From Rivibacter sp049446155 (GTDB lineage Bacteria; Pseudomonadota; Gammaproteobacteria; Burkholderiales; Burkholderiaceae_C): 64,000 nt of DNA. The notes below the pieces were generated by a model that saw only the letters and a program-made list of their open reading frames with translations, was not told the DNA's origin and did not search any database. Every line of letters begins with the position of its first letter. Within the stretch, counting starts at the first letter, position 1. The translations under genes were made by a program, and so were the position numbers. The stretch spans positions 86,630-150,629 of the forward strand of contig NZ_JBMSEE010000012.1 of NCBI RefSeq assembly GCF_049446155.1, in the 5' to 3' direction. Positions 43,876 to 52,294 of this stretch are shown here, piece after piece.

Positions 43876-44820
43876 GTGAACGTGCAAGTCTTCTCGCTTC
43901 TTCGGTCGATCCCGAAGCACGCCACGTCGCGCGGTGCGCGCGCCGTTGGTGTCATCGCCCTGGCTGCCGTGCTGGCCGCGTGTGCCTCGTCGAACCGTCG
44001 CGCACCCGTCGAGGACCGCAGCACCGGCCGAGCGCCGTCGGCCACCGCGGCCGCGGTGCCGGCAGAACCCGCTTCGGCGCCGCCGGGCGCCGAGAACGCC
44101 GGCAAGCCGGGCTACTACACCGTCAAGCCCGGCGACACGATGATCCGCATCGGCCTCGAGACCGGTCAGAACTGGCGCGACATCGTGCGCTGGAACAACA
44201 TGGACAACGCCAACGTCATCGAGGTTGGCCAGGTCCTGCGCGTGCTGCCGCCGGGCGTCGACGCCAACGGCGTGGCGACCAAGCCGGTCGGCTCCACCAG
44301 GGTCGACGCGCGCCCGCTCGATGCACCGAGGCCCACCGTTGCCGCGTCGGCCGCGAGCGCAGTCACCGCGACCACCGCGCCCGGCCCGACCACTGCAGCC
44401 GCGTCGTCGCCCACACCCGCACCCGCGGCCTCGACGGCCGCGCGCGAGGAAGAAGACGTCACGTGGTCGTGGCCCGCCAGCGGTCCGGTGCTTGCCGGGT
44501 TCGACGAGGCGCGCAACAAGGGCGTGGCGATCGGCGGCAAGGCCGGCGATCCGGTGCTCGCCGCGGCCGATGGCCGCGTCGTCTATGCCGGCTCCGGTCT
44601 GCGCGGCTACGGCAACCTTGTCATCGTCAAGCACAACGGCACCTTCCTTACCGCATACGCGCACAATCAGACGCTCCTGGTCAAGGAAGACCAGCCGGTG
44701 AAGCGAGGCCAGAAGATCGCCGAGATGGGTTCGACCGACGCACAGCGCGTTCAGCTGCACTTCGAGATTCGCAAGCAGGGCAAGCCGGTCGATCCGACGC
44801 GGCTGTTGCCGCCACGCTAG
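43876..44820 (+). CDS. nlpD: NlpD-type LysM/M23 lipoprotein
   Basis: A 314-residue outer-membrane lipoprotein starting at GTG 43876 (a second GTG at 43882 is in frame); no ATG fits. The lipobox Leu-Ala-Ala-Cys comes at about residue 35. A LysM domain (YYTVKPGDTMIRIG...GQVLRVLP, about 75-118) is followed by an Ala/Thr/Pro-rich linker and an M23/LytM domain. The domain is degenerate: the first zinc His is Asn (NKGVAIGG) and the HxH pair is reduced to QLH. So it most likely activates amidases in cell separation rather than cutting peptidoglycan, as in E. coli NlpD. Confidence 0.9.
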   Translation: MNVQVFSLLRSIPKHATSRGARAVGVIALAAVLAACASSNRRAPVEDRSTGRAPSATAAAVPAEPASAPPGAENAGKPGYYTVKPGDTMIRIGLETGQNWRDIVRWNNMDNANVIEVGQVLRVLPPGVDANGVATKPVGSTRVDARPLDAPRPTVAASAASAVTATTAPGPTTAAASSPTPAPAASTAAREEEDVTWSWPASGPVLAGFDEARNKGVAIGGKAGDPVLAAADGRVVYAGSGLRGYGNLVIVKHNGTFLTAYAHNQTLLVKEDQPVKRGQKIAEMGSTDAQRVQLHFEIRKQGKPVDPTRLLPPR

Positions 44821-44834
44821 CGGAGCGACCAGCC

Positions 44835-45848
44835 ATGCCCGCCAGCCGCAAACACAGCACGGGTCCGAATGGACTCAACGGACGCGAGCAGGCGGTGCTG
44901 GGCGGCGATGCAGCGGGCTTCGAGGCGGGCGCGCCGCCGCCGGACTTCGAGGCCGCGCGCGAGGTCGTGGTCGACGGCGCCGAAGCGCCGGTGCTGGCCG
45001 CCAGCGAAGGTGACGCCAGCGACACGTTGCAGACCTACCTGCGCGAGATCCGGCGCGCGCCGCTGTTCACCCCCGAGGAAGAGTTCGCCGTCGCCACCCA
45101 GGCGCGCGCCGGCGACTTCGCGGCGCGCCAGCAGATGATCGAGCGCAACCTGCGCCTCGTGGTCAGCATCGCCAAGAACTACCTGGGCCGCGGCCTGCCG
45201 CTGACCGACCTGATCGAAGAGGGCAACCTGGGCCTGATGCACGCGATCGGCAAGTTCGAGCCCGAGCGGGGCTTTCGCTTCTCGACCTATGCGTCGTGGT
45301 GGATCCGCCAGGCGATCGAGCGTGCGATCATGCACCAGGCCCGCCTGGTGCGGCTGCCGGTGCACGTGGTGCGCGAGCTCAATCAGGTGCTCAAGGCCCG
45401 GCGCGCCCTCGAGGCAGCGGCGGCGGGCGGACAGAACGTCAGTGCCGAGGCGGTGGCCGGTGCGGTTGGTCGACCGGTGCAGGAGGTGGCCGAGCTGCTG
45501 CGCTTTGCCGAGCATCCGACCTCGCTCGATGCGCCGCTGGAGCGCGACAACAGCGAGACGATGATCGACATGGTGGCCGATGACCAGGCCACCGATCCGC
45601 TCGGGCATCGGCTCAGTCACGAACTCGAAGCCTTGCTCGAGCACGGCCTGGCGTCGCTCAGCGAGCGCGAGCGCGAGGTGCTGGCCGGGCGCTACGGGCT
45701 GCGCGACCGCGAGCCCGAGACGCTCGAAGTGCTGGCCGAGCGGCTGGGTCTCACGCGCGAGCGCATCCGCCAGATCCAGCAGGAAGCGCTGCTGAAGCTC
45801 AAGCGCCGCATGGCGCGCGACGGCGTGAGCCGCGACTCCATCTTCTGA
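44835..45848 (+). CDS. rpoS: RNA polymerase sigma factor RpoS
   Basis: A 337-residue sigma-70-family factor for stationary phase and general stress. Region 1.2/2 (DTLQTYLREIRRAPLFTPEEE, NLRLVVSIAKNYLGRGLPLTDLIEEGNLGLMHA, FRFSTYASWWIRQAIERAI), region 3 and region 4 with helix-turn-helix (LEVLAERLGLTRERIRQIQQEAL) are all intact. The N-terminal 60 residues are poorly conserved. It follows nlpD by 14 nt; in related bacteria the main rpoS promoter lies inside nlpD. Confidence 0.96.
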   Translation: MPASRKHSTGPNGLNGREQAVLGGDAAGFEAGAPPPDFEAAREVVVDGAEAPVLAASEGDASDTLQTYLREIRRAPLFTPEEEFAVATQARAGDFAARQQMIERNLRLVVSIAKNYLGRGLPLTDLIEEGNLGLMHAIGKFEPERGFRFSTYASWWIRQAIERAIMHQARLVRLPVHVVRELNQVLKARRALEAAAAGGQNVSAEAVAGAVGRPVQEVAELLRFAEHPTSLDAPLERDNSETMIDMVADDQATDPLGHRLSHELEALLEHGLASLSEREREVLAGRYGLRDREPETLEVLAERLGLTRERIRQIQQEALLKLKRRMARDGVSRDSIF

Positions 45849-45892
45849 CCCTGCGCCGCCGCGGCGGCGCCCAACCGAAAGCACGCCACGAC

Positions 45893-46717
45893 ATGGGCTG
45901 GCCCGTCCTCGTCTTCGACATCGAAACCATCCCCGACCTCGCCGGCCTGCGCGCACTGCGCGGCACTGCGGCCGACGTCAGCGACGCCGCGCTGTGGGAC
46001 GAAGTGCGCGCCGAGCGTGCGGCCGAGGGCAAGGGCGACTTCATGCCGCATCACCTGCAGCGCGTGCTGGCGATCTCCTGCGTGTTCCGCAGCGCCGAGG
46101 GCCTGCAGGTGCATTCCTTCGTCGACCGCGAGCCCGAAGGCGTGAGCCAGGAGGGAAAGATCATCCAGACCTTCTTTCGCACCATCGAGAAGAAGGTGCC
46201 TCAGCTGGTGAGCTGGAACGGCGGCGGCTTCGACCTACCGGTGCTGCACTGGCGCGGGCTCAAGCACGGCGTCGTGGCCAGCAAGTACTGGGACATGGGC
46301 GAAGGCGGCGACCATGACAGCCGCGAGTTCAAGTGGAACAACTACATCAGCCGCTACCACTTGCGTCATCTCGACCTGATGGACCTGCTTGCGATGTTCC
46401 AGCCGCGGGCCAACGCGCCGCTCGATGCGATGGCCAAGCTGTGCGGCTTTCCCGGCAAGCTCGGCATGGACGGCTCGGCCGTCTATCCGGCCTACCTCGC
46501 CGGCGAAGTGGAGGCGATCCGCCGCTACTGCGAGACCGACGTGATGAACACCTACCTGCTCTACGCGCGCTTCCAGTTGATGCGCGGCGGCTTCACCGAA
46601 GCCGAGTACGCGCGCGAGATCGCCTTCGTGCGCGAGACGCTCGCCGGCCTGGCCAGCGATGACGAGCCGCATTGGCAGGAGTACCTCGCCGCGTGGCCGG
46701 CGACGCCGGCCGCGTGA
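45893..46717 (+). CDS. 3'-5' exonuclease (PolB-like, DnaQ fold)
   Basis: A 274-residue predicted exonuclease. Exo I is FDIETIP (residues 8-14), Exo II lies in VSWNGGGFDLPVLHWRG, and Exo III in YCETDVMNTYLLYARF. This is the stand-alone family related to the proofreading domain of DNA polymerase II-type enzymes. The role is probably DNA repair or RNA trimming and is not known for certain. Its stop directly abuts the stop of the convergent GST gene (46717/46718). Confidence 0.82.
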   Translation: MGWPVLVFDIETIPDLAGLRALRGTAADVSDAALWDEVRAERAAEGKGDFMPHHLQRVLAISCVFRSAEGLQVHSFVDREPEGVSQEGKIIQTFFRTIEKKVPQLVSWNGGGFDLPVLHWRGLKHGVVASKYWDMGEGGDHDSREFKWNNYISRYHLRHLDLMDLLAMFQPRANAPLDAMAKLCGFPGKLGMDGSAVYPAYLAGEVEAIRRYCETDVMNTYLLYARFQLMRGGFTEAEYAREIAFVRETLAGLASDDEPHWQEYLAAWPATPAA

Positions 46718-47389
46718 TCAGCTGAGCAGGTCGTAGGGGCCGCCGCGCTCGAGCGCACGCTGGTAGGCCGGCCGTGCACGGATGCGGGCGAGAAAGTTCG
46801 ACAGCCGCGGCGCCGTCGAATCCAGGCCGGCGCGCGCCGAGAACGCTTCGACCGGAAAACTCATCTGGATGTCGGCGATGCTGAACGCCTCGCCCGCGAA
46901 CCATAGGCTCTTGGTGAGCTCGGCCTCCATGTAGGCCAGGTTCTGGCGCAGCTGCGGTCCGATGAAGGTGCTCTTCACCTTGGCCGCGATGCCCTTTGCG
47001 ATCGGCTTTGCGAAGAAGGGCATCGGTGCGCGCTCGATGCGGTCGAACACCAGCTTCATCAGCAGCGGCGGCATGGCCGAGCCTTCGGCGAAGTGCATCC
47101 AGTAGCGGCAGCGCAGCGCCTCGGGCGTGCCGGCCGGCGGGGTGAGGCGGCCGTCGCCGTAGCGCTGGCAGATGTATTCAAGGATGGCACCCGACTCGGC
47201 CAGCGTGAGTTCGCCGTCGGTGATCACCGGCGAGCGGCCCAGTGGATGCACGGCGCGCAACTCGGGCGGCGCCAGCATGGTCTCGGGGTGGCGCTGGTAG
47301 CGCTTGATCTCGTAGTCGAGCCCCAGCTCCTCGAGCAGCCACAGGACGCGCTGCGAGCGCGAATTGTTCAAATGGTGGACGGTGATCAT
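46718..47389 (-). CDS. Glutathione S-transferase family protein
   Basis: A 223-residue protein. The N-terminal thioredoxin-like domain (VHHLNNSRSQRVLWLLEELGLDYEI) carries the Ser-Arg-Ser-Gln glutathione pocket, and SPVITDGELTLAESGAILEYI is the usual glutathione-binding stretch; an all-helical domain follows. It is similar to fungal-type/YfcG-like bacterial GSTs. The substrate is unknown. It is divergent from rlmD with a 35-bp gap. Confidence 0.88.
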   Translation of the reverse strand: MITVHHLNNSRSQRVLWLLEELGLDYEIKRYQRHPETMLAPPELRAVHPLGRSPVITDGELTLAESGAILEYICQRYGDGRLTPPAGTPEALRCRYWMHFAEGSAMPPLLMKLVFDRIERAPMPFFAKPIAKGIAAKVKSTFIGPQLRQNLAYMEAELTKSLWFAGEAFSIADIQMSFPVEAFSARAGLDSTAPRLSNFLARIRARPAYQRALERGGPYDLLS

Positions 47390-47424
47390 CGGGCGATCCT
47401 ACCGGCGCCCGGGATAATTCGGGG

Positions 47425-48795
47425 ATGACAGTCAAGGACGAATGGCTCGACGTCGAATCGCTCGACCTCGAGGCCCAGGGCGTGGCGCACGATGCCGAGG
47501 GCAAGGTGGTTTTCATCGAGGGCGCATTGCCCGGCGAGCGCGTGCAGGTGCAGACGACGCGGCGCAAGGCCAACTGGGAGCAGGCGACCGTGACGGCGAT
47601 CGCGCGCGAGAGCTCCCAGCGCGTGCGCCCCGGCTGCGCGCACTTCGGGCTGCATGCTGGCGCCTGCGGCGGCTGCAAGATGCAGCATCTGCACGTCGGC
47701 GCGCAGGTGGCGATCAAGCAGCGCGTGCTGGAGGACAACCTCGCCCACCTCGGCAAGGTGAAGGCCGAGCGGATGATGCGGCCGATCGAGGGGCCCACCT
47801 GGGGCTACCGCTTCCGCGCGCGTCTGTCGGTGCGGCACGTCGTGAAGAAGGGCGCCGTGCTGGTCGGCTTTCACGAGCGCAAATCGAGCTACATCGCCGA
47901 CATGCAATCGTGCCCAATCTTGCCGCCGCACGTGAGCGCGATGCTGCTGCCGCTGCGTGCGCTGATTGCGTCGATGGATGCGCGCGACCGCCTGCCGCAG
48001 ATCGAACTCGCGGTCGGCGAGGCGCCGCAGGGCCTGGTGACCGCGCTGGTGCTGCGCCATCTCGAACCGCTGTCGACGGCGGACGTTGCACGCCTGAGCG
48101 CCTTCGGCGCCGAGCATGGCGTGCAATGGTGGCTTCAGCCCAAGGGCCCCGACACGGTCCACCGCCTCGACGAGAACGACGGCACGCCGGCGCTGGCCTA
48201 TGCGCTGCCCGAATTCGACGTCGTGATGCCCTTCAAGCCGACCGACTTCACGCAGGTCAATCACGCGATCAACCGCACCCTGGTGCACCGCGCGCTAACC
48301 CTGCTCGATCCCCATCCCGGCGAGCGCGTGATCGACTGGTTCTGCGGCCTGGGCAATTTCACGCTGCCGATCGCGCGGCGCGCCGGCCAAGTGCTCGGCA
48401 TCGAAGGCAGCGAGGCGCTGGTGGCGCGCGCGCGCGAGAACGCGGCGCTCAACGGGCTGGGCGGCAAGACCGCCTTCGAATCGCGTAATTTGTTCGAATT
48501 GTCACCCGCGGACCTGGCGCGATACGGGCTGGCGGACCGGTGGCTGGTCGATCCGCCGCGCGAAGGCGCCTTCGCGCTGGCCAAGGCAGTGGCCGACGCG
48601 GTCCAGGATCCGACCGCCGCCCCGGGTTGGCAGCCGCCGACCAGAATCGTCTATGTCAGCTGCAATCCGGCGACGTTGGCGCGCGATGCCGGCTTGCTGG
48701 TTCACCAGGCGGGTTACCGGACTGTGCTGGCCGGGGCGGTGAACATGTTCCCCCACACTGCGCACGTGGAATCGATCGCGGTCTTCGAGCGGTAG
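47425..48795 (+). CDS. rlmD: 23S rRNA (uracil-1939-C5)-methyltransferase RlmD
   Basis: A 456-residue RNA m5U methyltransferase. An N-terminal TRAM domain (about 1-60) is followed by the 4Fe-4S cysteines in GCAHFGLHAGACGGCKM, SAM motif DWFCGLGNFTLPIA, and the catalytic Cys in YVSCNPATLARD with VDPPREGA before it. The 4Fe-4S cysteines separate it from TrmA. The modification lies near the peptidyl-transferase centre. Length matches E. coli RlmD (433). Confidence 0.9.
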   Translation: MTVKDEWLDVESLDLEAQGVAHDAEGKVVFIEGALPGERVQVQTTRRKANWEQATVTAIARESSQRVRPGCAHFGLHAGACGGCKMQHLHVGAQVAIKQRVLEDNLAHLGKVKAERMMRPIEGPTWGYRFRARLSVRHVVKKGAVLVGFHERKSSYIADMQSCPILPPHVSAMLLPLRALIASMDARDRLPQIELAVGEAPQGLVTALVLRHLEPLSTADVARLSAFGAEHGVQWWLQPKGPDTVHRLDENDGTPALAYALPEFDVVMPFKPTDFTQVNHAINRTLVHRALTLLDPHPGERVIDWFCGLGNFTLPIARRAGQVLGIEGSEALVARARENAALNGLGGKTAFESRNLFELSPADLARYGLADRWLVDPPREGAFALAKAVADAVQDPTAAPGWQPPTRIVYVSCNPATLARDAGLLVHQAGYRTVLAGAVNMFPHTAHVESIAVFER

Positions 48796-48804
48796 ATGTA
48801 ACAA

Positions 48805-48824
48805 TCCTAGGGTAGACCCTAGGA
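48805..48824. promoter_or_regulatory. 20-bp palindrome between rlmD and the M48 gene
   Basis: TCCTAGGGT-AG-ACCCTAGGA: two perfect 9-bp arms with a 2-nt centre, 71 bp upstream of the M48 gene. It lacks a T run, so it is more likely an operator than a terminator. It contains two CCTAGG cores. Confidence 0.5.
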
Positions 48825-48894
48825 CCTGGCATGTATGTTGCGCTGTAGCGCACAGGCCCGTCGTGGCGGGTCATCGTGCTAGCGGGAGACTGTC

Positions 48895-49551
48895 ATGCGT
48901 GCCTGGGTGATTGGCTTCTTCTTCATGGTTTCGATGGGGCGCGCAGCGGCGGGCGAAGACATCGAGGCGGTGCTTGAGCGTTCCCATGCCGAACGGCTTG
49001 CGCGCTTCGAAACGGCGTCCGAGTTCGATCCGCGCGTCGCGGTGGTGCGCGCGAGCTTTGCGCGGCTGATCGCCGCGGTGGCCCCGGCGGCCGAGATCGA
49101 ACTTCGCGTGGTGACCGGGCCGGTGATGGCCGAGACGCTGAACGGACAGGTCATCGTTGCCAACGCGGCACTTGCGCGGTGGCCGGAAGGGCAGCGCCTC
49201 TTCGTGCTCGCGCACGAGCTCGGACACGTGAGGCACCAACATTGGTCGCGCATGGGCCTGCTGTTTCGCCAGTACATCCCTGGGGCCGTGGTGCCGGAAA
49301 GCACCGATCCGGTTGCAGCCGTGCTGAGCCGCGAAGCCTCGGCGCTGGCCTACGAGCAGGAACTCGATGCCGATGCCTACGCCTTCAAGGTGCTGCAGCG
49401 CATGGGCATCGGCTTCGATGCTGCGCTCGGCGCGTTCATGAACCACGGCGTGCAGCCGGATACCGCCACCCACCCCGGCACGCGCAAGCGCGTCGCGCAT
49501 CTGCGGCTGGCGCAGCAGGAAGAAGCGGCCCGACGCGCTCGCGGCCAATGA
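48895..49551 (+). CDS. Periplasmic M48-family metallopeptidase
   Basis: A 218-residue predicted secreted protease. The signal peptide (residues 1-20, cleavage after Ala-Ala-Ala-Gly region) is followed by a helical segment and the zinc motif HELGH in FVLAHELGHVRHQHW (about residue 105). The distal zinc Glu lies in YEQELDADAYAFKVL (ExxxD pattern). It resembles BepA/LoiP-like quality-control proteases but lacks TPR repeats. It is preceded by a palindrome and followed by a terminator, so it is a single-gene unit. Confidence 0.82.
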   Translation: MRAWVIGFFFMVSMGRAAAGEDIEAVLERSHAERLARFETASEFDPRVAVVRASFARLIAAVAPAAEIELRVVTGPVMAETLNGQVIVANAALARWPEGQRLFVLAHELGHVRHQHWSRMGLLFRQYIPGAVVPESTDPVAAVLSREASALAYEQELDADAYAFKVLQRMGIGFDAALGAFMNHGVQPDTATHPGTRKRVAHLRLAQQEEAARRARGQ

Positions 49552-49552
49552 A

Positions 49553-49577
49553 AAGGGCCCGCGACGCGGGCCCTTGG
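49553..49577. terminator. Bidirectional hairpin terminator
   Basis: A 10-bp stem AAGGGCCCGC/GCGGGCCCTT (49553-49562 with 49566-49575) with a 3-nt loop between convergent genes. The A run (49551-49554) gives a T run on the minus strand, so it serves the Bax-inhibitor gene best. Confidence 0.75.
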
Positions 49578-49596
49578 CTTTGCAGGCAAGGAGCGG

Positions 49597-50292
49597 CTAT
49601 TCGCGCTCGCCGCCGAAGATGCCCAGCAGGCTCAGCAGCGACTGGAACACGTTGTAGATGTCCAGGTAGATCGCCAGCGTCGCGGTGACGTAGTTGGTTT
49701 CGCCGCCGTCGATCACGCGCTTGATGTCGTAGAGCATGAACGCCGAGAAGATCACGATCGCGAGCACCGAGATCGTCATCATCAGGGCCGGCATCTGCAG
49801 CCAGATGTTGGCGACGGCCGCCACGATCAGGCCGATCACGCCGACCATCAGCCACTTGGCCATGCCCGACAGGTCGCGCTTGACCACGGTGGCCAGCGAA
49901 GCCATCGCGAAGAAGACCGCCGCGGTGCCGCCGAAGGCGAAGGTGATCAGCGACGCGCCGTTCGAAAAGCCCAGCACCGCGCCGATGAGGCGCGACAGCA
50001 TCAGGCCCATGAAGAACGTGAAGCCCAGCAGCAGCGCGACGCCGACGCCCGAGTTCTTGAATTTCTCGATCGCGAAGAAAAAGCCGAACGCCACGCCCAT
50101 GAAGACGAGGAAGCCGATCAGCGGGCTGCCGGCAAAGAAGCTGAAGCCGAAGCTCACACCGGCCCACGCGCCCAGCACCGTCGGCACCAGCGACAAGGCC
50201 AGCAGCCAATAGGTGTTGCGCAGCACGCGGTTGCGCTGGGCCTCCAGTGCACCGGCGCCGCCATAGGCGGTATGCAGGGTGGTGTCGTTCAT
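49597..50292 (-). CDS. Bax inhibitor-1/YccA-family membrane protein
   Basis: A 231-residue protein with seven hydrophobic helices after a polar N-terminus of about 25 residues. The family motif near the end (ALSIYLDIYNVFQSLL-like; here TLAIYLDIYNVFQSLLSLLG) and the conserved Asp pair of the BI-1 pore (FMLYDIKRVIDGGETNYV) are present. E. coli YccA modulates FtsH proteolysis; ftsH also lies in this window but not next to it. The leader shows AGGAGG 8 nt before the ATG at 50292. Confidence 0.92.
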   Translation of the reverse strand: MNDTTLHTAYGGAGALEAQRNRVLRNTYWLLALSLVPTVLGAWAGVSFGFSFFAGSPLIGFLVFMGVAFGFFFAIEKFKNSGVGVALLLGFTFFMGLMLSRLIGAVLGFSNGASLITFAFGGTAAVFFAMASLATVVKRDLSGMAKWLMVGVIGLIVAAVANIWLQMPALMMTISVLAIVIFSAFMLYDIKRVIDGGETNYVTATLAIYLDIYNVFQSLLSLLGIFGGERE

Positions 50293-50456
50293 CCAAGTCC
50301 TCCTGATGAGATAAGCAACGCTCCGCTTGGAGCGAGCCGGGAAATTCTAGTTCCCGCGTTCTACGGGACGCAGCTCAGTTTTGCTCGGGAAAGCCTTGGT
50401 GTGTCCGATGGGAGCTTCTACAGTGCGCGCCGAACGACACCATTGCAGGAGCCAAG

Positions 50457-50861
50457 ATGGAGCAAAAACCGGTACTTACCCTCGACGACGTCAAGCGCAT
50501 CGCTGCAGGCGCCGAAGCAGAAGCGCTGGCCAACGGCTGGGCCGTCACCGTCGCGATCGCCGATGACGGCGGCCATCTGTTGTGGCTCCAGCGCCTCGAC
50601 GGCGCCGCCCCGATCTCGGCCCAGATCGCCCCGGCCAAGGCGCAGACGGCCGCGCTCGGCCGCCGCGAAAGCCGCGTCTACGAGGAAATGGTCAACCAGG
50701 GCCGTGTGTCGTTCCTGAGCGCACCGGGCTTGGCCGGGCTGCTCGAGGGCGGCGTGCCGATCGTCATCGACGGCCAGGTCGTGGGTGCCGTGGGCGTGAG
50801 CGGCGTGAAGTCGAGCGAAGACGCGCAGATCGCTCGTGCCGGCATCGCCGCGCTCGCCTGA
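50457..50861 (+). CDS. GlcG/HbpS-family haem-binding-like protein
   Basis: A 134-residue protein of the DUF336/GlcG fold. Typical motifs are VTVAIADDGGHLLWLQRLDGA near residue 30 and GGVPIVIDGQVVGAVGVSG near residue 98. Members bind haem (HbpS) or act in small-molecule metabolism (PduO C-domain, GlcG). There is no signal peptide. The haem link is consistent with hemP and bfd nearby, but those are on the other strand. Function remains open. Confidence 0.8.
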   Translation: MEQKPVLTLDDVKRIAAGAEAEALANGWAVTVAIADDGGHLLWLQRLDGAAPISAQIAPAKAQTAALGRRESRVYEEMVNQGRVSFLSAPGLAGLLEGGVPIVIDGQVVGAVGVSGVKSSEDAQIARAGIAALA

Positions 50862-50872
50862 TCGGCTTGCGT

Positions 50873-51076
50873 CTACTTGGTCAGGATCAGCTTGCCGAGC
50901 TTGGTGGCGCGCAACTGGTAGAGCGCGCCGTTGTGCTCGATCTGCACATAGGGGCGTCCGCGCAGCAGGCTCGTGCTGGCCACGACTTCCGGGCCGGCCG
51001 GCAGGCCGGTGGACGGGCGAGGCACGATCGGCGCGGCGGCGGGACCGGCGTGGGGCAAGGCAGTGCTGGCAGCCAT
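50873..51076 (-). CDS. hemP: Hemin uptake protein HemP
   Basis: A small protein of 67 residues. The C-terminal 31 residues (LLRGRPYVQIEHNGALY then QLRATKLGKLILTK) match the HemP family pattern closely. The N-terminal part is Ala/Pro-rich and variable. The start at 51076 has GAGAG about 8 nt upstream; an in-frame ATG at 51109 would give 78 residues. HemP influences haem-transport gene expression in some betaproteobacteria. It lies 100 bp downstream of bfd on the same strand, so the two may share the Fur-regulated promoter. Confidence 0.85.
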   Translation of the reverse strand: MAASTALPHAGPAAAPIVPRPSTGLPAGPEVVASTSLLRGRPYVQIEHNGALYQLRATKLGKLILTK

Positions 51077-51176
51077 GGCGATCTCTCGAGGGGGTTCAGG
51101 GGCGGTCATGCCATGCCCACCAAGCTGCCGCGAGCACGACCGGCAGGCAAGCCAGGCACCACATCGGCTTGAGCTG

Positions 51177-51398
51177 TCATGCCGCCAGCAGCCGGACATC
51201 GGCGCCGGCGTCGACGTGCAAACCGCAGGCGCCGCGCTGGCCGGCGTGTTCATGGAACAGGGCCTGAGCGCACTCGCGGCAGCGTCCGCACCCGGTGGCC
51301 ACGCCGGTTTCGATCTGCAGTTCCTCGAAGACCGCGCAACCGCCGGCGTGATGGGCGATGTCGTGATCGGAGACGCGGCGGCAGACACAGACGATCAT
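51177..51398 (-). CDS. bfd: Bacterioferritin-associated ferredoxin Bfd
   Basis: A 73-residue 2Fe-2S protein that reduces and releases iron from bacterioferritin. The cysteine pattern is Cys4-X-Cys6 at the N-terminus and Cys37-X2-Cys40 in TGCGRCREC, the Bfd signature; additional Cys43 is common. The C-terminus is slightly extended. The promoter upstream has a Fur box filling the -35/-10 spacer, so iron starvation should induce it. The partner gene bfr lies just upstream on the same strand. There is no good Shine-Dalgarno before the ATG at 51398. Confidence 0.9.
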   Translation of the reverse strand: MIVCVCRRVSDHDIAHHAGGCAVFEELQIETGVATGCGRCRECAQALFHEHAGQRGACGLHVDAGADVRLLAA

Positions 51399-51430
51399 GG
51401 CAGGCAGGGCATTGGATGCAGTGTGGGAGG

Positions 51431-51459
51431 AGTCTAAATGCGAACAATTCGCATTGCAA
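51431..51459 (-). promoter_or_regulatory. Fur-box promoter of bfd-hemP
   Basis: On the minus strand, -35 TTGCAA (51459-51454), a 17-nt spacer and -10 TAGACT (51436-51431). The spacer is filled by a 19-bp inverted repeat (51437-51455) with 8-bp arms AATGCGAA/TTCGCATT around 3 nt, which has Fur-box size and symmetry. Repression by Fur-Fe(II) is the natural reading. The site is seen; the regulator is inferred. Confidence 0.75.
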
Positions 51460-51514
51460 CTCCCGCATGCCCGTGGGCCCTTTGGCGCCCGGCGTCGCCG
51501 GGCGGGTGGCGCAA

Positions 51515-51997
51515 TCAGCTTCCGCCAACCTCGCGCATATGCGACTGCAGCCAGTTCTGGCGGCCGACCTGGTCGACCAGTCCCAGCTCCGTTTCGAGGA
51601 AGTCGATGTGCTCCTCGGTGTCGTCGAGGATGTCTTGCAGCAGGTCGCGCGAGACGTAGTCGCGCACCGATTCGGCGTGCGCGATGCCGTCCTTGATGGT
51701 CGCCTGCGCCGCGCGCTCGAGCTGGAGATCGCCTTCCAGCGCCTCGACCGGGTCTTCGCCGATCAGCAGCTTGCCCAGGTCTTGCAGGTTGGGCAGGCCA
51801 TCGAGCATCAGGATGCGGTCCATCAGTTTGTCGGCGTGCTTCATCTCGCCGATCGACTCCTCGTACTCTTTCTTCGCGAGCTTGTCGAAGCCCCAGTGCT
51901 TCAGCAGCCGGTAGTGCATGAAGTACTGGTTGATCGCGGTGAGCTCGTTCTTGAGCTGCGCGTTGAGCAGGTCGATGACCTTGGCGTCGCCTTGCAT
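51515..51997 (-). CDS. bfr: Bacterioferritin
   Basis: A 160-residue haem-containing iron-storage ferritin. Haem ligand Met52 and ferroxidase ligands Glu18, Glu51, His54, Glu94 and His130 are present at the same positions as in E. coli. The sixth ligand, Glu127 in E. coli, aligns with Thr here (DDTEEH), with Glu128 and Glu129 next to it; this substitution occurs in other betaproteobacterial Bfr proteins as I recall. It is adjacent to bfd and hemP and forms an iron storage/release group. A CGGAGG run lies upstream of the ATG at 51997. Confidence 0.95.
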   Translation of the reverse strand: MQGDAKVIDLLNAQLKNELTAINQYFMHYRLLKHWGFDKLAKKEYEESIGEMKHADKLMDRILMLDGLPNLQDLGKLLIGEDPVEALEGDLQLERAAQATIKDGIAHAESVRDYVSRDLLQDILDDTEEHIDFLETELGLVDQVGRQNWLQSHMREVGGS

Positions 51998-52294
51998 GAG
52001 GGGCCTCCGGCGTTGAAAGTTGTGGCGGGCATTATCGGCACCGGGTCGCCAAGCCGCGCAAATCCTTGCTTTGAAGCTCTGGAAGCGACTGAGAATGTGT
52101 CGCCCGAGCGTGGGTGAGGCCCGAAGCCCGGGCCGCGTCGGCTACAATCCTCAGGTTTACCCGCATCCACCCGCCGCCCACGCGAAACCCCGTCGTTTCA
52201 TCGCCGCACGCCTGATGCAGATTCGTACGGAAATCGCTTTTCCGAACGGCTGCGAAAGCGCGGAGCTGGGCGCGCCTAGACGGAGTGTTTTCCC
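51998..52294. other. Intergenic bfr/carA region with carA leader
   Basis: 297 bp without a credible gene. A -10-like TACAAT lies at 52143-52148, giving a carA leader of about 140 nt. The leader contains a CGGAAA-TCGCT-TTTCCG hairpin (52228-52244). The start of bfr is on the left edge. No tight operator is recognisable. Confidence 0.4.

Noticed and set aside
43876..44820. NlpD as an active zinc endopeptidase
   Set aside because: Zinc ligands of the M23 domain are lost (Asn for His, QLH for HxH), so an amidase-activator role is more likely.
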